A stretch of 64,000 bases of DNA from Marsupella aquatica (GCA_973895155.1 OZ316896.1:23064001-23128000), one strand, 5' to 3'. Numbered from the stretch's first letter, positions 11,381 to 23,100 are shown. Numbers and translations are program-made. The notes: generated by a model not told the origin, from the letters alone.

Positions 11381-12671
11381 ATGTCTCAATCAGACACAGA
11401 TTCACCTTCAAGTTCAGTTGAATCCTCTCCTAATCTACTCTCTCACAGCAGATAGTGCCCAAATTTTTCGACGTTGATTCAGATTCTGATGCAAGTTCTG
11501 GTCTTGAGCCCAGTTCTTACTATGTATCGCCTAGTAAACCTAAGAAGCGTCGTCTCTTGAGCGTTCCATCGCCAAGGAATGAGAAAATTACAATCCCAGG
11601 TTTAGGTCTGAGACGTCGCTTCAGGCCATCCATCCCGGGTTATGGAGAGGGTATCCGGCGACCGATACGCGTATCGCACTCAGCATTCAAGTTGCCACAT
11701 TCAACACACGTTCAACGACGGATCTTTTAGTCTCAGGGTGAGGATCAGGAGGCAGAAATACAAAGACCGATATGGCGATCGGTCTTTGCATTGCCTGGAC
11801 TGGACGTGCGAGCAAGCAAGGGAATTGGATTGCAAAGTCCAGACTCGGCCCTTTCCCAAATGGTCCATGGGAATCGTGGTCAACAAGTGCTCAATTTTCC
11901 TGCAGCTCGCGGAGTCGTTGGGATTGCACGTATGAATAGTTCACCGTTCAGAGTTCCAGATTCTCCAAGTTCTCCAGGGCGGACTGTGATTGGTTCCAGG
12001 CTCCAAGTGTCAAGGAGAGGTCTTAGTGGCGTTCGGGTTACTTATGTATAGAGAGCCACGGAGTCCAATTGTGTTTTCAGATGAGTCGAGTGGATCAGAG
12101 GACGAAGATCAGGAAGGAGATAGAGAATCCGATATCATAGCACAAGTTGTGTCTGAATGTTTAGAAGGAGCTGTAGAAGGGAATAGTTTTAGTCACCTTT
12201 TCAGTGCCCCTCTAAATGCGTTGAGGAGATCTGTGGAGGATGGTAGCTCAACAGAGAGTGATGCATCTATTCGTGAGGTACCTGAAGGAGAGGAAAATGC
12301 TAATGTTCTCATCGGATTTCAGTCTATAAAGAAGTCAAATGAGCCTAGTAAAAAAGATAGAGATCGACCGAATTACTAGGAAAGACAATTATGTGATAAA
12401 TGATAAATTGAATAGAAACAAAATGCAAGAAATTTATAAGTATCCATGTTGTGATAATTTTTGTCTGAGGAATTTGGGTTTGCAGGATGTGACAAAACAA
12501 CGCACATATTACTATGGGCTATCCTACCAAGAGAAGAACGTACTTCTAAGAGGATGTGTGAAGGGTGGGCATGCCTGTGCAAGTGGTTACTCAGTTAGCG
12601 GTAGATCCTTTTGTCGGAGTGGTTTTAAGAAATTATTTTCCCTAGGAAATAATTGTCTCCAAAAAATTTGA
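11381..12671 (+). pseudogene. Element A transposase gene, N-terminal remnant
   Basis: Starts MSQSDTDSPSSSVESSPN and is homologous piece by piece to the element B minus-strand gene: a Ser/Asp-rich start, then YYVSPSKPKKRRLLSVP, a PSIPGYGEGIRR block, an acidic block with DRESDIIAQVVSECLE, and the Cys-rich module from KYPCCDNFCLRNLG to FKKLFSLGNN. An early TAG and several frame changes break it. It ends at NCLQKI, so all of the DDE-like core is deleted. It could at most make short fragments. Confidence 0.8.
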
Positions 12672-12865
12672 ACACATAAAAAATTGCAGCAAGCACAAAA
12701 TTCTTGAACACATACGGGATGTCAGCGGAGGGAACAATAACCTCCCCCGCCACATTATATTGCACAGGCGGAACAACTTTATTTTTCTGCTTCGACCCAA
12801 TCTTCAGCTGTAACAAAGGTCGCACAGAATTCCAATCAGAATGAACTCGCTTAACGAATACGAAA

Positions 12866-13030
12866 GCCGATAAAAATCTCGGGATGATTTTCAAATGAAA
12901 CGAGTTATGCAAAAATGTACTGATGGAATGGCAAGGCCGATAAAAATCTCGCAATGATTTTTGAATGGAACGAGGAATGCAAAAATCTACTAATGGAATG
13001 GCAAGGCCAATAAAAATCTCGGGGAGAGAC
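12866..13030. repeat. Tandem repeat, about 2.3 units of 71 bp, in element A
   Basis: Units begin CCGATAAAAATCTCG or close variants near 12868, 12939 and 13010 and share GGAATGGCAAGGCC. The motif GATAAAAATCTC also occurs inverted near 14179. It lies at the site of the internal deletion between the two gene remnants. Confidence 0.75.
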
Positions 13031-13283
13031 GGGTGCTTACCGCTTCGCTCAACTTCTCTGCCCATGTTCTCAGGACGGAAACATCCATCTCATTTGGAAA
13101 CATTTCTCTGCACGTTGCCCAGTCGGGCTGCCCAGATATCTGCAAGAATAATTCTTCACCTTAATTGGAAAGTTTTTTCAGCTTTTCCCCTTCCTTGTGC
13201 ATTTGATCCAAGGTGATCACTTTCCCAATGACCCTATTCAAGAGCCGCTTAACATGCTCCTTAGTTGACTGTCCTTGAAGACC

Positions 13284-15218
13284 TCAAAAAGTATTTAAAT
13301 TGAGGTCACCTGCAAGTTTATTCATTTTAATCTCTTTCAGCGTTAAAGGTTTAACCTTTCCCTTTGCATTTGTTGTTGCCACAATCTTGTTGGGTTGTCC
13401 CAAGATAGTCCCCTTCTCCCACATCTGGAAAACTTTCTCTTGAAGATCCCAAATTTCACCTGTTTGAAAAGCAATCTGGAACGTTGGGTCATGTTTGGCC
13501 ATGCTGTCACGAACACCGGGAGTGTATTCCAGCATACATTCCTGACAACAAGCGTGCCACAATATCTTTGTTGAAATGGACAGGAATGTATGTTGGAGTC
13601 ATCCTACATCCATTTCAACAAAGATATTGTGGCACACACGAACTCTGTCGATATGAGTCATGTTCTTCCTATACTCCTGGTCATAATTGTGCTGGAAGCC
13701 CAACTTTTGGACCTCCGACTTGGTAAGTCCTGCGTATACCCAAGCTTCCAGCTCACCATAAATCTGCTTCCCATACATTTTATACAACTCGGCCTTTGCT
13801 CGAGCACCATGATTTCCTCCAATAATTCTATACTTCCATACTTTGGACTGTAGAATGTCCCAATCCTCGATTGTGGGACAATCCTCCGGATCCACACACG
13901 GCACAAACGATGCGCTGAAGTTAGTGGGGTTTTTCCTTAGAAGAATCTTGATATTCTCCACATGCAATTTGTCCACTGGTCTGATCAAAGTTAACTTCTC
14001 TCGAGCTTCATCAAAAATTAAATTGTCGACATGCAAGAGGACAGTTGTCCTTTGAAGCCTTCGCTGCATCAGCAGACTGAGCTCCGCTTTGATGGCGTCA
14101 ATCTCATACATCGAAAGAGCAGTCACCTCCTCATCATCAATCTAGAAAACGCCATTTGAAATTAGATTACGAAAGAAACAATGAGATTTTTATCGGAATC
14201 CTCTTTCGTCAATAGAAAATCAAAGTTTGGTAGCACTTACCGATCAAAGCTCGGTTTATATATCTGAACGAGGCAAACGCTCGTCAATCACCAGAGGCTC
14301 CATATCGATTGGGGCTTCCACTCCTTCCGGGGCTGTGGATAAACTCTAGGTTGTTCTCTTTCTCTTAACACTGACTCTAGAACCAGATGGCCCCGATCCC
14401 TCAGATCCTCTACTCTCGCTTACATTTATGTAGGGCGCTTCCAAAATGCCTATACCTGCACCGGCTGCACAACCTCGACGATTGCCGCTGCCCCTTCTCC
14501 CACCCTCGGAGGGACCAGCAACATCTTCCCTGGTGTTCCCTCTCCCTCTCCCTTTCCCCCTGCCACTTCCCTTCCCCGAACCCCTTTTGGGCTCGTCCAA
14601 AGCCGTACCTCCAGCGCTTTTTGCCGATGAAGCTCCACTCCCGTTAGAACCAGGCCTCTCAATAACTATTTTCCGGATGGGTTTGAATTCTTCACTTGTG
14701 AGCCTCTTGTACTCTGCATTCACCCTTGGTAGCATGATGAGATCACAATCTTGGACAAACTGGCACACCCAAGCTGGGCCCATAAGATTCATTACTTTTG
14801 CGGACCTAACTTCCGCGACAAGCACGTCTTCAGGGTAACTCTCAAGGGATTTCTCAAGAAAGTTCTCCATGGTGACAATGACAGAGGTGAATCCCTTGCC
14901 TCCACACATTGTCAAGAAACTCAGACCCTCTTTCAACACTTTTGCCTCTCCTTGGCTAATCAAGTACTCACAGATCGCCACACCAACGACGGGGCTAAAC
15001 GAGAGAGTAACCTTTGCGGATTTTTGCATCTAGACACAAAGGATAGGAGACTCACAGTCTGCCATATCCTTGGACTGTAACCTAGCGTCGCGGAAGTACC
15101 ACAGTTTCTTGATGAACTTGACCTCTTCACAAATGTCTTCACTTGTCCAAATCGCGTTCGTGAGGCTTGTCATGAGACTTTCAGCCTCGGCAGATCCACT
15201 CTTCCCACTAGGACCCAT
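13284..15218 (-). pseudogene. Element A ParB-like domain gene (methyltransferase part absent)
   Basis: Homologous to the first two coding parts of the element B gene at 18363. It starts MGPSGKSGSAEAESLMTS at 15218. An in-frame TAG at about 15030 interrupts it where element B has Arg. After a Gly/Arg/Ser-rich linker (about 14350-14650) and a probable intron, the second exon opens at IDDEEVTALSMYE (about 14143). It carries the ParB-like core: LIRPVDKLHVENIK, YRIIGGNHGARAKAEL, then WVYAGLTKSEVQKLGFQHN. The frame breaks again around 13600 at a local inverted duplication (13554-13635). The remaining end, with WHACCQEC and EIWDLQ, stops at 13284. No methyltransferase motifs follow. Confidence 0.75.
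13554..13635. repeat. 27-bp perfect inverted repeat, 28-bp spacer
   Basis: 13554-13580 and 13609-13635 are exact reverse complements (arm starts GTGCCACAATATCTTTGTTG). The spacer also holds an inverted echo of 13529-13544 (CCAGCATACATTCCTG). It sits at a frame break of the ParB-like gene, as expected of a replication template switch. Confidence 0.9.
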
Positions 15219-15560
15219 GATGACAAAGTCTACAAATCTGAATGCAAGGAGCAATAAATTTATCGCTCTGACAAACCAAAAAACCAAAAACTGGCATGCA
15301 AACATCGATACAATGAACTCAGAAAGTGCTCATTCACGTACAAGCATTAGGTCATTCCACGAGCGATACCAACTCTGATAAAATTATTGCAAACAAATAT
15401 GAGCATGATATAAATTGACGGCCGAGATTACATTATCGTATGTGTGAACATCTGAAAATGCGACCAACACCGATAAAATTATTGCAAAAGTGGTCCAAAC
15501 AAAAAGTGAACCTTCTTTAAATTGACGGCCGAGTGTACAATCACGTGATAATGTGCCTAA

Positions 15561-16283
15561 TCAATCATCCCACCCAAGATCAAACCGCGCCACAGCGAAG
15601 TGAGAGATTAGCTTCTTGGGGCATTGGGGTATATGAGTGATTCTATGATCATAGGCCCACAGCCAATGAAAATTTGTGGCACCGGTCTCAGGATTAACTA
15701 CAGCTACTGAATAGCGGCGTGATGGAACGTTACAACAGGCATTTGTGCAACACTGACACATCTCACCATTGTCAAGGACATTTGTCCATAAACAAGATAC
15801 ATAAGTTAACCTAAATAACGGACAAAGAGGCCGAGGGGGGAGTTGACAAGTCCTGTACAAATATAACTTCCCACCAGTGTCAATCAAAAACTCGGTAGCA
15901 ATAGGATTGTCCAGCTGGTCAATCGCATCCTGAATCTCATCGAATGCTCTACGTTTGTTGTGGGCATAGAATTCTGGTTCATAAACAGGATTTCCCTTCA
16001 CAACATGACAGCAATGCAGTATAAAACGTTTTACTACACCGATTTTAAGAAAGAGCAGGATAATACTTCTAGAAAATGCAGCATATCTATCCCACCGGAT
16101 ATAAATTTCTCCCCCTACCTGGTCTATGTAGAAGTGATATGCGTTATTATAAAATGGTTTTGCTACCAGCCTGCAAATCTTTAAAATTAGTGATTCATCC
16201 AGCTTCCTTAGATGGTCCATCAGGGCGCCATTCCCCCATTCCGGAGGATCCACGAAGGGTACAAAAATGCGTCGCTCGAGCAT
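15561..16283 (-). CDS. Unrecognised 240-aa ORF beside or in element A
   Basis: An intact reading frame from ATG at 16283. I do not recognise the family. The protein has aromatic-rich N-terminal and central parts (FVPFVDPPEWGNG, YFYIDQ-like segments) and a Cys cluster CQCCTNACC around residue 185 that could bind metal. It ends in a His/Trp-containing segment (NFHWLWAYDH). It lies just upstream of the ParB-like gene on the same strand, within what should be the leader of element A. No counterpart is seen in element B. It could be cargo, a captured host gene, or a neighbour if element A ends before it. Confidence 0.5.
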   Translation of the reverse strand: MLERRIFVPFVDPPEWGNGALMDHLRKLDESLILKICRLVAKPFYNNAYHFYIDQVGGEIYIRWDRYAAFSRSIILLFLKIGVVKRFILHCCHVVKGNPVYEPEFYAHNKRRAFDEIQDAIDQLDNPIATEFLIDTGGKLYLYRTCQLPPRPLCPLFRLTYVSCLWTNVLDNGEMCQCCTNACCNVPSRRYSVAVVNPETGATNFHWLWAYDHRITHIPQCPKKLISHFAVARFDLGWDD

Positions 16284-17250
16284 GGCCTGATCAGCGAATA
16301 GAAATCAGGAATACATTTTGGAGAACATACTCATTATAATTCTACAAGTTTCATTCAACTTTACAGTTCCTTGTATAACGGGCTGTGAAGCCAATGCACT
16401 TGTCAGCTAATTGTCCGTAGAGGCGCAAAAAACTACACTCTGGACCACACAACCCGAAGTCAGGCGATCAGGGTTCTGTTGTCTCAGGGAAGGCTTCCAA
16501 CAATGTGGCCTCCGGCCTCTGTCCTGCCGACAAGCAACAGCTGCTTTCAAAAGAGAAGAAACCTTCAGGATCCCCGTCTGCATCAATGGACCCTGAAGAT
16601 GATGCAAGACAAGGAGCGGAGGTAGAGCCGTTGTCACCACTCTTGCATAGTCGCTCATTTTCACAACAGGCGCAAGAAATTCAAGCAGATGAGGAGGTTG
16701 CACACAACAATGGAGATGAGCATAGTCAAAAATAATTGTCGACATCGACTATCAACTTGCATGTTGATTGCTTCACTCCGTCCACCCAGAGTTACATTCA
16801 ATCTGATGAGGATGATGAAAGTGCTTATTTGCGCCGTAATGATAAAACAAAACAACAAGAGGTAAGTAAGTACCGTCATGCTGCACTCTTATATTATATA
16901 TGGTAAATGTATTGCACAGTGACAATACTAAGTCAATCTGTTTACGGTATGTACTTATTCTGCAGGTAAAGAGGCAAAAAGTGACAGCAATACTGTAGAC
17001 GAAAACAACCCTCTCTTGTACAAGGTACAAATCTGAACGTGCAATATTTCATTTTGTAGGTGGATATAATGTGATCAAGTTCCCCTCGTACTACTGTAAG
17101 TGATGCTTGAAAAGTTTCTTAGAGGTGCTTTTGAGACTTGATTGATGATTTGCGCTGTGGTAGGTAAAGTGAGAAAGACAAAGAACAAGATGGAGTCCTT
17201 GGAAGCATTGGTAACCTCAATTCACCCTTGACAAGAACACGACGAGGCAA

Positions 17251-17254
17251 GGTT
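17251..17254. repeat. Target site duplication GGTT, left of element B
   Basis: GGTT directly precedes the AACAC terminus and is repeated at 27304-27307 directly after the GTGTT terminus. The 4-bp length is supported by frame restoration of the interrupted exon and by a 4-bp CACC duplication at the related element 29957-31253. Confidence 0.85.
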
Positions 17255-17286
17255 AACACAGTGACGGACCAAACGAGAAGTGTGAC
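17255..17286 (+). repeat. Left terminal inverted repeat of element B
   Basis: 32 bp matching 27272-27303 inverted, with one mismatch at position 6. It contains CGAGAAGTGTG, also present at the ends of element A and of the 1.3-kb relative. Confidence 0.93.
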
Positions 17287-17403
17287 CACCCTTCTTGTTT
17301 TGCCCAATCGCAAAATCGCGGCTAAGTAAAGAAATCTCCGATACGAAACGCCCATGAGTGCGAATATCGTTTGTTTTGGACTCGGTTTTGGAGTCTTGAA
17401 AGT

Positions 17404-17429
17404 GAAGAGCGATACGCGGATCGCTCTTC
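17404..17429. repeat. Subterminal hairpin around a GATACGCGGATC site
   Basis: Arms GAAGAGCGAT and ATCGCTCTTC flank a six-base centre. It lies about 150 bp from the left terminus and overlaps an imperfect member of the palindrome family. Confidence 0.75.
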
Positions 17430-17550
17430 GCATTGCGCAACCAAACAGTAAGAAAAAAATCCACTTGAGATAGTAAACTGCATAAACTGCGCGGTTGACT
17501 ACGAAACTTAATCCATGGTTAATTCTAACTCAACTTTGGTTAACGGAAAC

Positions 17551-17582
17551 TAACCATGGTTAACGGCCAAAACTATATATAT
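17551..17582 (+). promoter_or_regulatory. Probable promoter of the ParB-methyltransferase gene
   Basis: A palindrome TAACCATGGTTA at 17551-17562 is preceded by half copies (TGGTTAAT, TTGGTTAACG), and a TATATATA box follows at 17575-17582. The ATG lies at 18363, so a long leader, probably with an intron, is implied. Confidence 0.5.
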
Positions 17583-18362
17583 GAGTGCTCGGCCGTTCAT
17601 TTCTCTTTCGGACAAATACAAACTGCTTGGTGCTCCCTGATCATTGTTTACCAAGCTGCAAAACTAACCATACAAACCTACATTTGAGTATCAATCGCAC
17701 GTTTGATACAAGTATCGAAGGTTGCATTTGATCCTTATTTTGAACTTGAAATAGGAAAATCGATACCGGTATCGCCTTCTCTATTCCGGTTAGACTTCTT
17801 GAGAGGTGTTTTTCTTTTGCTAGGCCATTCGCGAATGCCCTCGACGATACGCGTATCGCAAATTGGATTGCGGACCCAACTTTTGTGTTAGTGGGAAACT
17901 TCTGACACCGATAGCGCCAAAACAATTGAAGATTCACATAGGAAGCTTAGTCTTTTTGCGAGAAGGTACGGGTACCATACTAGGTTTTGATTTTATTTCC
18001 ATTATAGCGGCCATTTGCTAACATTGATCGGTGGTTTCTTAAACAGCTTGTAGAGGCACGAGAAGCATCCGTCACTTTGAAGGTATGGTTACCACACAAT
18101 CAATGTCGAGCAAACTTATTGGCAAGCTGTATTCATAGGTTGTTTAAGTTCTGGAACTTATATTTATGAAACCAAGTTATGTAGCCATATGATTTCCAGC
18201 TTCAATATGTTTACATGTTTGTGGTAAATTCTAGGGTTTGGAGAGAGCGAGACGATCTACCAGTATCACGGTTGTCATTCCGAAGGCCTACTCCAAAGAG
18301 ACTGGTATCATAGATATCATTAAGTATATTAATCAATTGCACCTACCCTCTAATCCGTAACA

Positions 18363-21300
18363 ATGGCGCCCAATCAGAGGAGTGGTTCTCAAGATGATGA
18401 GAGTTTGATGAGTAGCCTCTGCTCTTCAATCTGGCAGAATGAGGAGATTTGTGATGAGCAGAAATTCCTGAAGAAGAACTGGCATACAGTGCGCGACGCT
18501 ATCGGAATGTTTCCTGATAAGGAAATTGACAAACCTTTTTTGTGGGTTCGAATCAAGAAGTCTGAGAAGGTTACCCTTTCATTCGGTCCGGTTGTAGCGT
18601 TTGCAGTTTGTGACTACATGAAGAGAAGAGGGAAAGATAAAGAAGCCAAGCAGGCTTTAAATTTCTTGACTATGATGGGGACGAAGCCGTTCACTTCTAT
18701 TATTCTTGATGTGGATTATTTTGACTTGAAGGCGATGGAAGCACACCCAGAGGATGCAGTTTTCAAGGAGTTGACAGATATTTTCTCTTGCGATTTAAAA
18801 TTGACCCTTGAATGGTTTGAGAAATATGTTGCAGATTGTGACGAAGTACTGCTGCCACAAGTTTAGGCAGAATACAAGAAGATTTTTGGGCAGGATTTCA
18901 AAAAGACACTAAAATTGAAAGTCAAGAGAAAGACTGCAGAGGTAAGTGGGAGCTTGACAGCACAGGATCAGGTTGGCAAAGATCATGAGGGAGGATCAAC
19001 CGGTGGAACAAAAGTAGGAAGTAAAAGTAGAACGGGTGGTCAGCGAAAAGAGACTCGCCAAGGACCGAGTGAGAAAGCGGTGAGTGGAGGTGCATGAGGG
19101 AGCCACCCCAGAAGGAAGCAATCCGGTTCTCGTTTGAGTAAAGATGATGACACCATTGGGGAAGTGGAAACCAAACATTTGAGTGACGTCCAAAAAGGGA
19201 GAGACAGCGCCGCCGCATCCGAGGGAGCTTTAGAAGTTGAAATGTTTCGACAAGACATTGTAAGTAATGTTTAATCGTTGAATAGTCCAAAGAAAGTGGT
19301 TTGATGATATTTTGGATTTCACTACCAATTGCAACATCCCCGTGAGCTTGTGTTACCTCTTGTGAACAAGCGTTATGTGTGACTTTTCAGACAATCAGGT
19401 CACTTGTGTTTTGCTATGAAATTTCTGATACCGGTATCGGTTGAAACATCCCCATTATTGTTTATAAACCTTTTGTTCCTCTCATGCTTGGAAACCTCAT
19501 CCTAAGATGTTTTCTATGTAGGATGGAGACGATCTTACCGCACTTGAAAAGTACGAGACTGATGCCCTGCGCGCGGATCTTTTTGAGTTGATGACGAGTC
19601 GTAGAGTACTACAAACTACTGTTATTTTAAGTGTGAAAAATCTCATTCTTGATGAAGGATCTGATGAATCTACCCTCATCCGCCCGGTGGATCGTTTACA
19701 TTTGGAGAATATCAAATCTCTTTTGATCCAAAATCCAACAAATTTTAGCGCACCGTTTGTTCTTCATGTGGACCCAAGTGATTGCCCAACAGTCAAGGAT
19801 TGGGACCAGTCTAAGTATATGAACTGGAAGTATAGAGTGATTGGCGGGAATCATGGTGCACGGGCGAAGAATGAGTTGTTTGAACAATATGGGAAAAAGA
19901 TCTTTGGAGAAGTTGAAGCATGGGTTTACGCTGGCCTCTCAAAACCTGAGTTTCGAAAATTGGGTTGGAAGCATAACATAGACCAGGAGTACAGGAAGAC
20001 AATGACAAATACTGATAAACTCAGGGCCTGTCATAATTTGTATTTGGAGTTCATGCAAACGAAGAAAAAAGATCTTCGATTTGCTTGTTGTGAGGAGTGT
20101 GGCCTTGTGTACAATCCGAAGGATAGAGAGAGTGTTTCAAAATATGATCCAATGTTTCAAATTGCATTTCGGCACGGAGAAATATGGGATCTTACAGATA
20201 CAATTTTGACAATGTGGTCAAAGTTTGAGGTTCTTGGACAGGTGAAGGCAAAGTCTCCTGTAAAGCCTGCTCCTCCCAAGGGCAAAGGGAAATCAAGAGC
20301 AAGAGCAAAACCTGTATCCCGAAAGTTGCACAAACTAGCAGGGGATATCAACTTCTTTCCATTCAGAGCACTTCAAGGTTTTGCAAATGAGGAGCAACAA
20401 AAGCGGTTATTGAGGAGGGTAATATCCAAAACTATAAGTCTTGATCAGATGCACCGTGAAGGAGAGCTCTTGAAAAAGCTCTTCAAGATAAGAAATTTGT
20501 TTCTCCAAATATCCGGTCAGCCAGATTGGGCTACATGTTGATTCTTATTTCTTGAAGAAACTCAGGTTTCAGTTCTGACGACGTGGACGGAGAAGTTGAG
20601 CGACCAGGTAAAGGAGTTTTTCATTACTTATATTGTTTTATATAGCTTGAAAGAGAGGAGCAATACCTTATCTGCTTCTCCATTGAATTATTTGTTATTT
20701 TCTTTCATTGTGGGTTCTAGAGTGGAACCCAATACGGATGTTATTTTTTTTAGATTGAAAAAGGAGATACTGGTATCTACTTCTCCATTGTGGGGTCCTG
20801 ATTGAATCCCACTACCGGTATCATTTTTTGGAGTTTGAAAGAGAGTAGTGATACTGGTATCTGCTTCTCCATTGACTTTTGTGAAGCCTTGCAGCTCAAA
20901 GCATACTCCAAAAGGAAAGTGATACCTGTGGAGTAGACCAAGGTTCAGCCGGCAAAGCAGATCGAACTCCCGGCTAAAGACATTCCACATTCTTTCCAGA
21001 ATTTTGTACTTGGAGCGATTGAGAAATACAACCGGCAACAGAACATCGCATCTGTTGAGATTGTTTCAACAGATTACACCTGGAAGAACGCTGACGGGGA
21101 TTCTTTCCCTTATTCATTGCATCTTGGAGATGTTCATCGTTTGGAGGGGTTCTTGAAACCCCAAAATTATACTTTCGCTGTTGCTGATGTACCATATGGT
21201 TTTAATGCCCCCGGGTCTGAGTTTGATGAAGTTCCTTTTTCAGAACAGGATGTCGTCGAGATGGTCACCTCTTTTTCCAAGGTGACAACAGCAAAGATTT

Positions 21301-22003
21301 GGAGATTCGTTGTGATGCATTCTCTTCAACAAGCTAACATGGTGATGCATGCACTTGAAAAAGTTTGCAACTGTGGAGTGGAAGCTGGAATATTGCAAAA
21401 GACAAATATTCATCAACATCCATCTGGCCCAAGATTAGCTTGGGCCTTTGAGAATTGGACCATTGGGTACTACTCGGAGGAAGGAATTTGAAAAAAAGAT
21501 ATGTACAATTTTGAGCCAATTCAACGGATTTGAGGGTTAACATCATCAGTATCCCTTGTGTCACAACAAAAGCCCTAACACCACTGGGGTTTATTGTTAA
21601 CCCTTATCAGAAGCCAGTTGGAGTGTCTGATTGGTTTGTGAATTATTTTAGCAACAAGGGAGATTGGGTGGCAGACTTGTGCTGCGGGACAGGGGCAACT
21701 TTGGTCGCGGCCCTTTTGAATTCTCGCAACGGATGCACGGTGGATAAGAGCTCTACTCAAATTGAGTATGTCAAAAGTTGAATCATGACTTTGGACTCTG
21801 CTTGGAGTCTATTTGACAAAGCCTCAATTGTCGGAGATGGAGAAAGCTCTAAGGAGGTTCAACCTCCCATTGGCGGTGAGCTAGGTTTGATTGGAACGGA
21901 TGCTTATGTAAACGAGTCGCCAAGGGAAGATGAAACTGAAAATGAAGAGCAGCTTCCGCAGACGCCCAACGATGAGGATCTTAATGAAATGTTGTTAGAT
22001 TAG
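18363..22003 (+). pseudogene. ParB-like domain plus DNA N6/N4 methyltransferase gene of element B
   Basis: Exon 1 (18363 to about 19260, donor GTAAGT) encodes an unrecognised alpha/beta-looking N-terminal domain and a charged linker. Exon 2 (from about 19522, after TCTATGTAG) encodes the ParB-like core: LIRPVDRLHLENIK, YRVIGGNHGARAKNEL, then WVYAGLSKPEFRKLGWKHN, followed by FACCEECGLVYN. The methyltransferase starts about 20937. Motif IV is ADVPYG (normally DPPY or similar), and TRD-like sequence follows. Then NPYQKPVGVSDW (motif X-like) and DLCCGTGATL (motif I, AdoMet binding) lead into an acidic tail ending at 22003. The order IV before I is that of beta-class amino-methyltransferases. Lesions: TAG 18864, TGA 19095, a break at about 20500-20540, TGA 21489 with a frameshift before 21530, TGA 21779. 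Substrate and activity are inferred from the family only. Confidence 0.78.
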
Positions 22004-23100
22004 CTAAATAAAACATTATGTAATATGCCACTCTTAGTTGTCATTATTAGAGCTACATGGGATTTGTACTTAGTAAATAGTAAATCTGATACCAGTATCT
22101 GGAATATCATTTGTAGCTTTATATTAGTATGTACACTTTCTAGATGATAAATACTACTTGTGATACCAGTATTGGAAATCATATTCCAAACGGAGAAGGA
22201 ATCAAATAGAACCCAAACTGCACTTTGGATGTCTATTCTAAACTGATGTGGGACTGTTTTCTGTCGAGTGAAATAGTGCGACACTTTCTATGCAACTCAA
22301 ACTTCAGTAGTTCATCAAGAAAATTCAGGGTGATTACTAAATGTGAACTTGTGTAAATTGTCTAGACAACTTCTGTGCAATGGATCATTATATCCAAAGC
22401 ACAGAGGTTGTCAAGACAGTCTACATGAGTTATGTTTACATTTTTACAAGAGGGCAGTTGGTTTGTTAGTCAACAACCATCAAACTGATATGTGCAAGGC
22501 ACAAAACAATAAAAAATACAATGGAAACTATAAAATTGACGATGTTTGTACCTCAGATGATTTTAAACGTCTGAGGTAACTTCATCATCGATGCTATTCA
22601 AAGTATCATTATGCGATGCAATACTATGAATATGACCCCATTTTGGGTTTGCTCTAAACAGCTCCGAAAGCATACCTTCTCGAGATTGCGAATGCAATAT
22701 CCAGTCCATTAATATTCGTGAACTCGATCTTGCATTCAATCTCATGAAGGCAAGCTTTCGGAACAAAGTAACCACATTTAGTGGCTTGAAGGTGGCTTGT
22801 TTGTCATTTGGTAAGTTATTGTTTCTATACACGGTTTATATGGCAATCGGTACACAACAAAGCGAGGAGCGATACTGGTATCGTATCTGGTTTTTGTAGA
22901 CAATCATCTTTTTACATGTGTGAGAGATACTAATTTTGCTCGACGGAAATTTATTTTCACTATAAGGTATTGGTACACATTCGACACTAAAATACATTAC
23001 CATTCAACAATATGTCCAAAAAAAAGCTGCTTCTTTATAATAAAATACTATTTACGATACCAATATCAAAAACCACATTTGTTACAACTACAAAATTTCT
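22004..23100. other. Intergenic gap between the convergent genes of element B
   Basis: No credible ORF. It is AT-rich and contains palindrome sites at 22088, 22162, 22871 and 23056. A poly(A)/terminator role for both convergent genes is likely but not visible as a specific signal. A short ORF at 22343-22579 has no family features. Confidence 0.6.

Larger units (their letters stand above)
10569..15483. repeat. Interspersed GATA-N4-TATC palindromes of element A
   Basis: Sites seen: GATACCTGTATC 10569; GATAAAATTATC 10788; GATAAATTTATC 10920; AATAAATTTATC 10995 and 15253; GATAGATTTATC 11069; GATACGCGTATC 11664 (inside coding sequence, at the place where element B also has a site at 26203); GATAAAATTATT 15377 and 15472. 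The half-sites are those of element B, but most centres are A/T instead of C/G. Those near 10920-11080 lie in a tandem-like array of about 75-80 bp units. Confidence 0.75.
10232..16330. mobile_element. Element A: decayed, internally deleted relative of element B
   Basis: The left end, AACACGATTTCTGATCGAAC, resembles the termini of element B and of the short relative at 29957, and is followed by CGAGAAGTGTG. I could not find the right terminus; the limit given is a guess from the distance between gene and end in element B. The transposase gene start (+, 11381) and the ParB-like gene (-, 13284-15218) match element B but in inverted orientation. The DDE region of the transposase and the whole methyltransferase are missing, so this is an internal deletion derivative. 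It also holds an ORF (15561-16283) not seen in element B. Confidence 0.75.
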
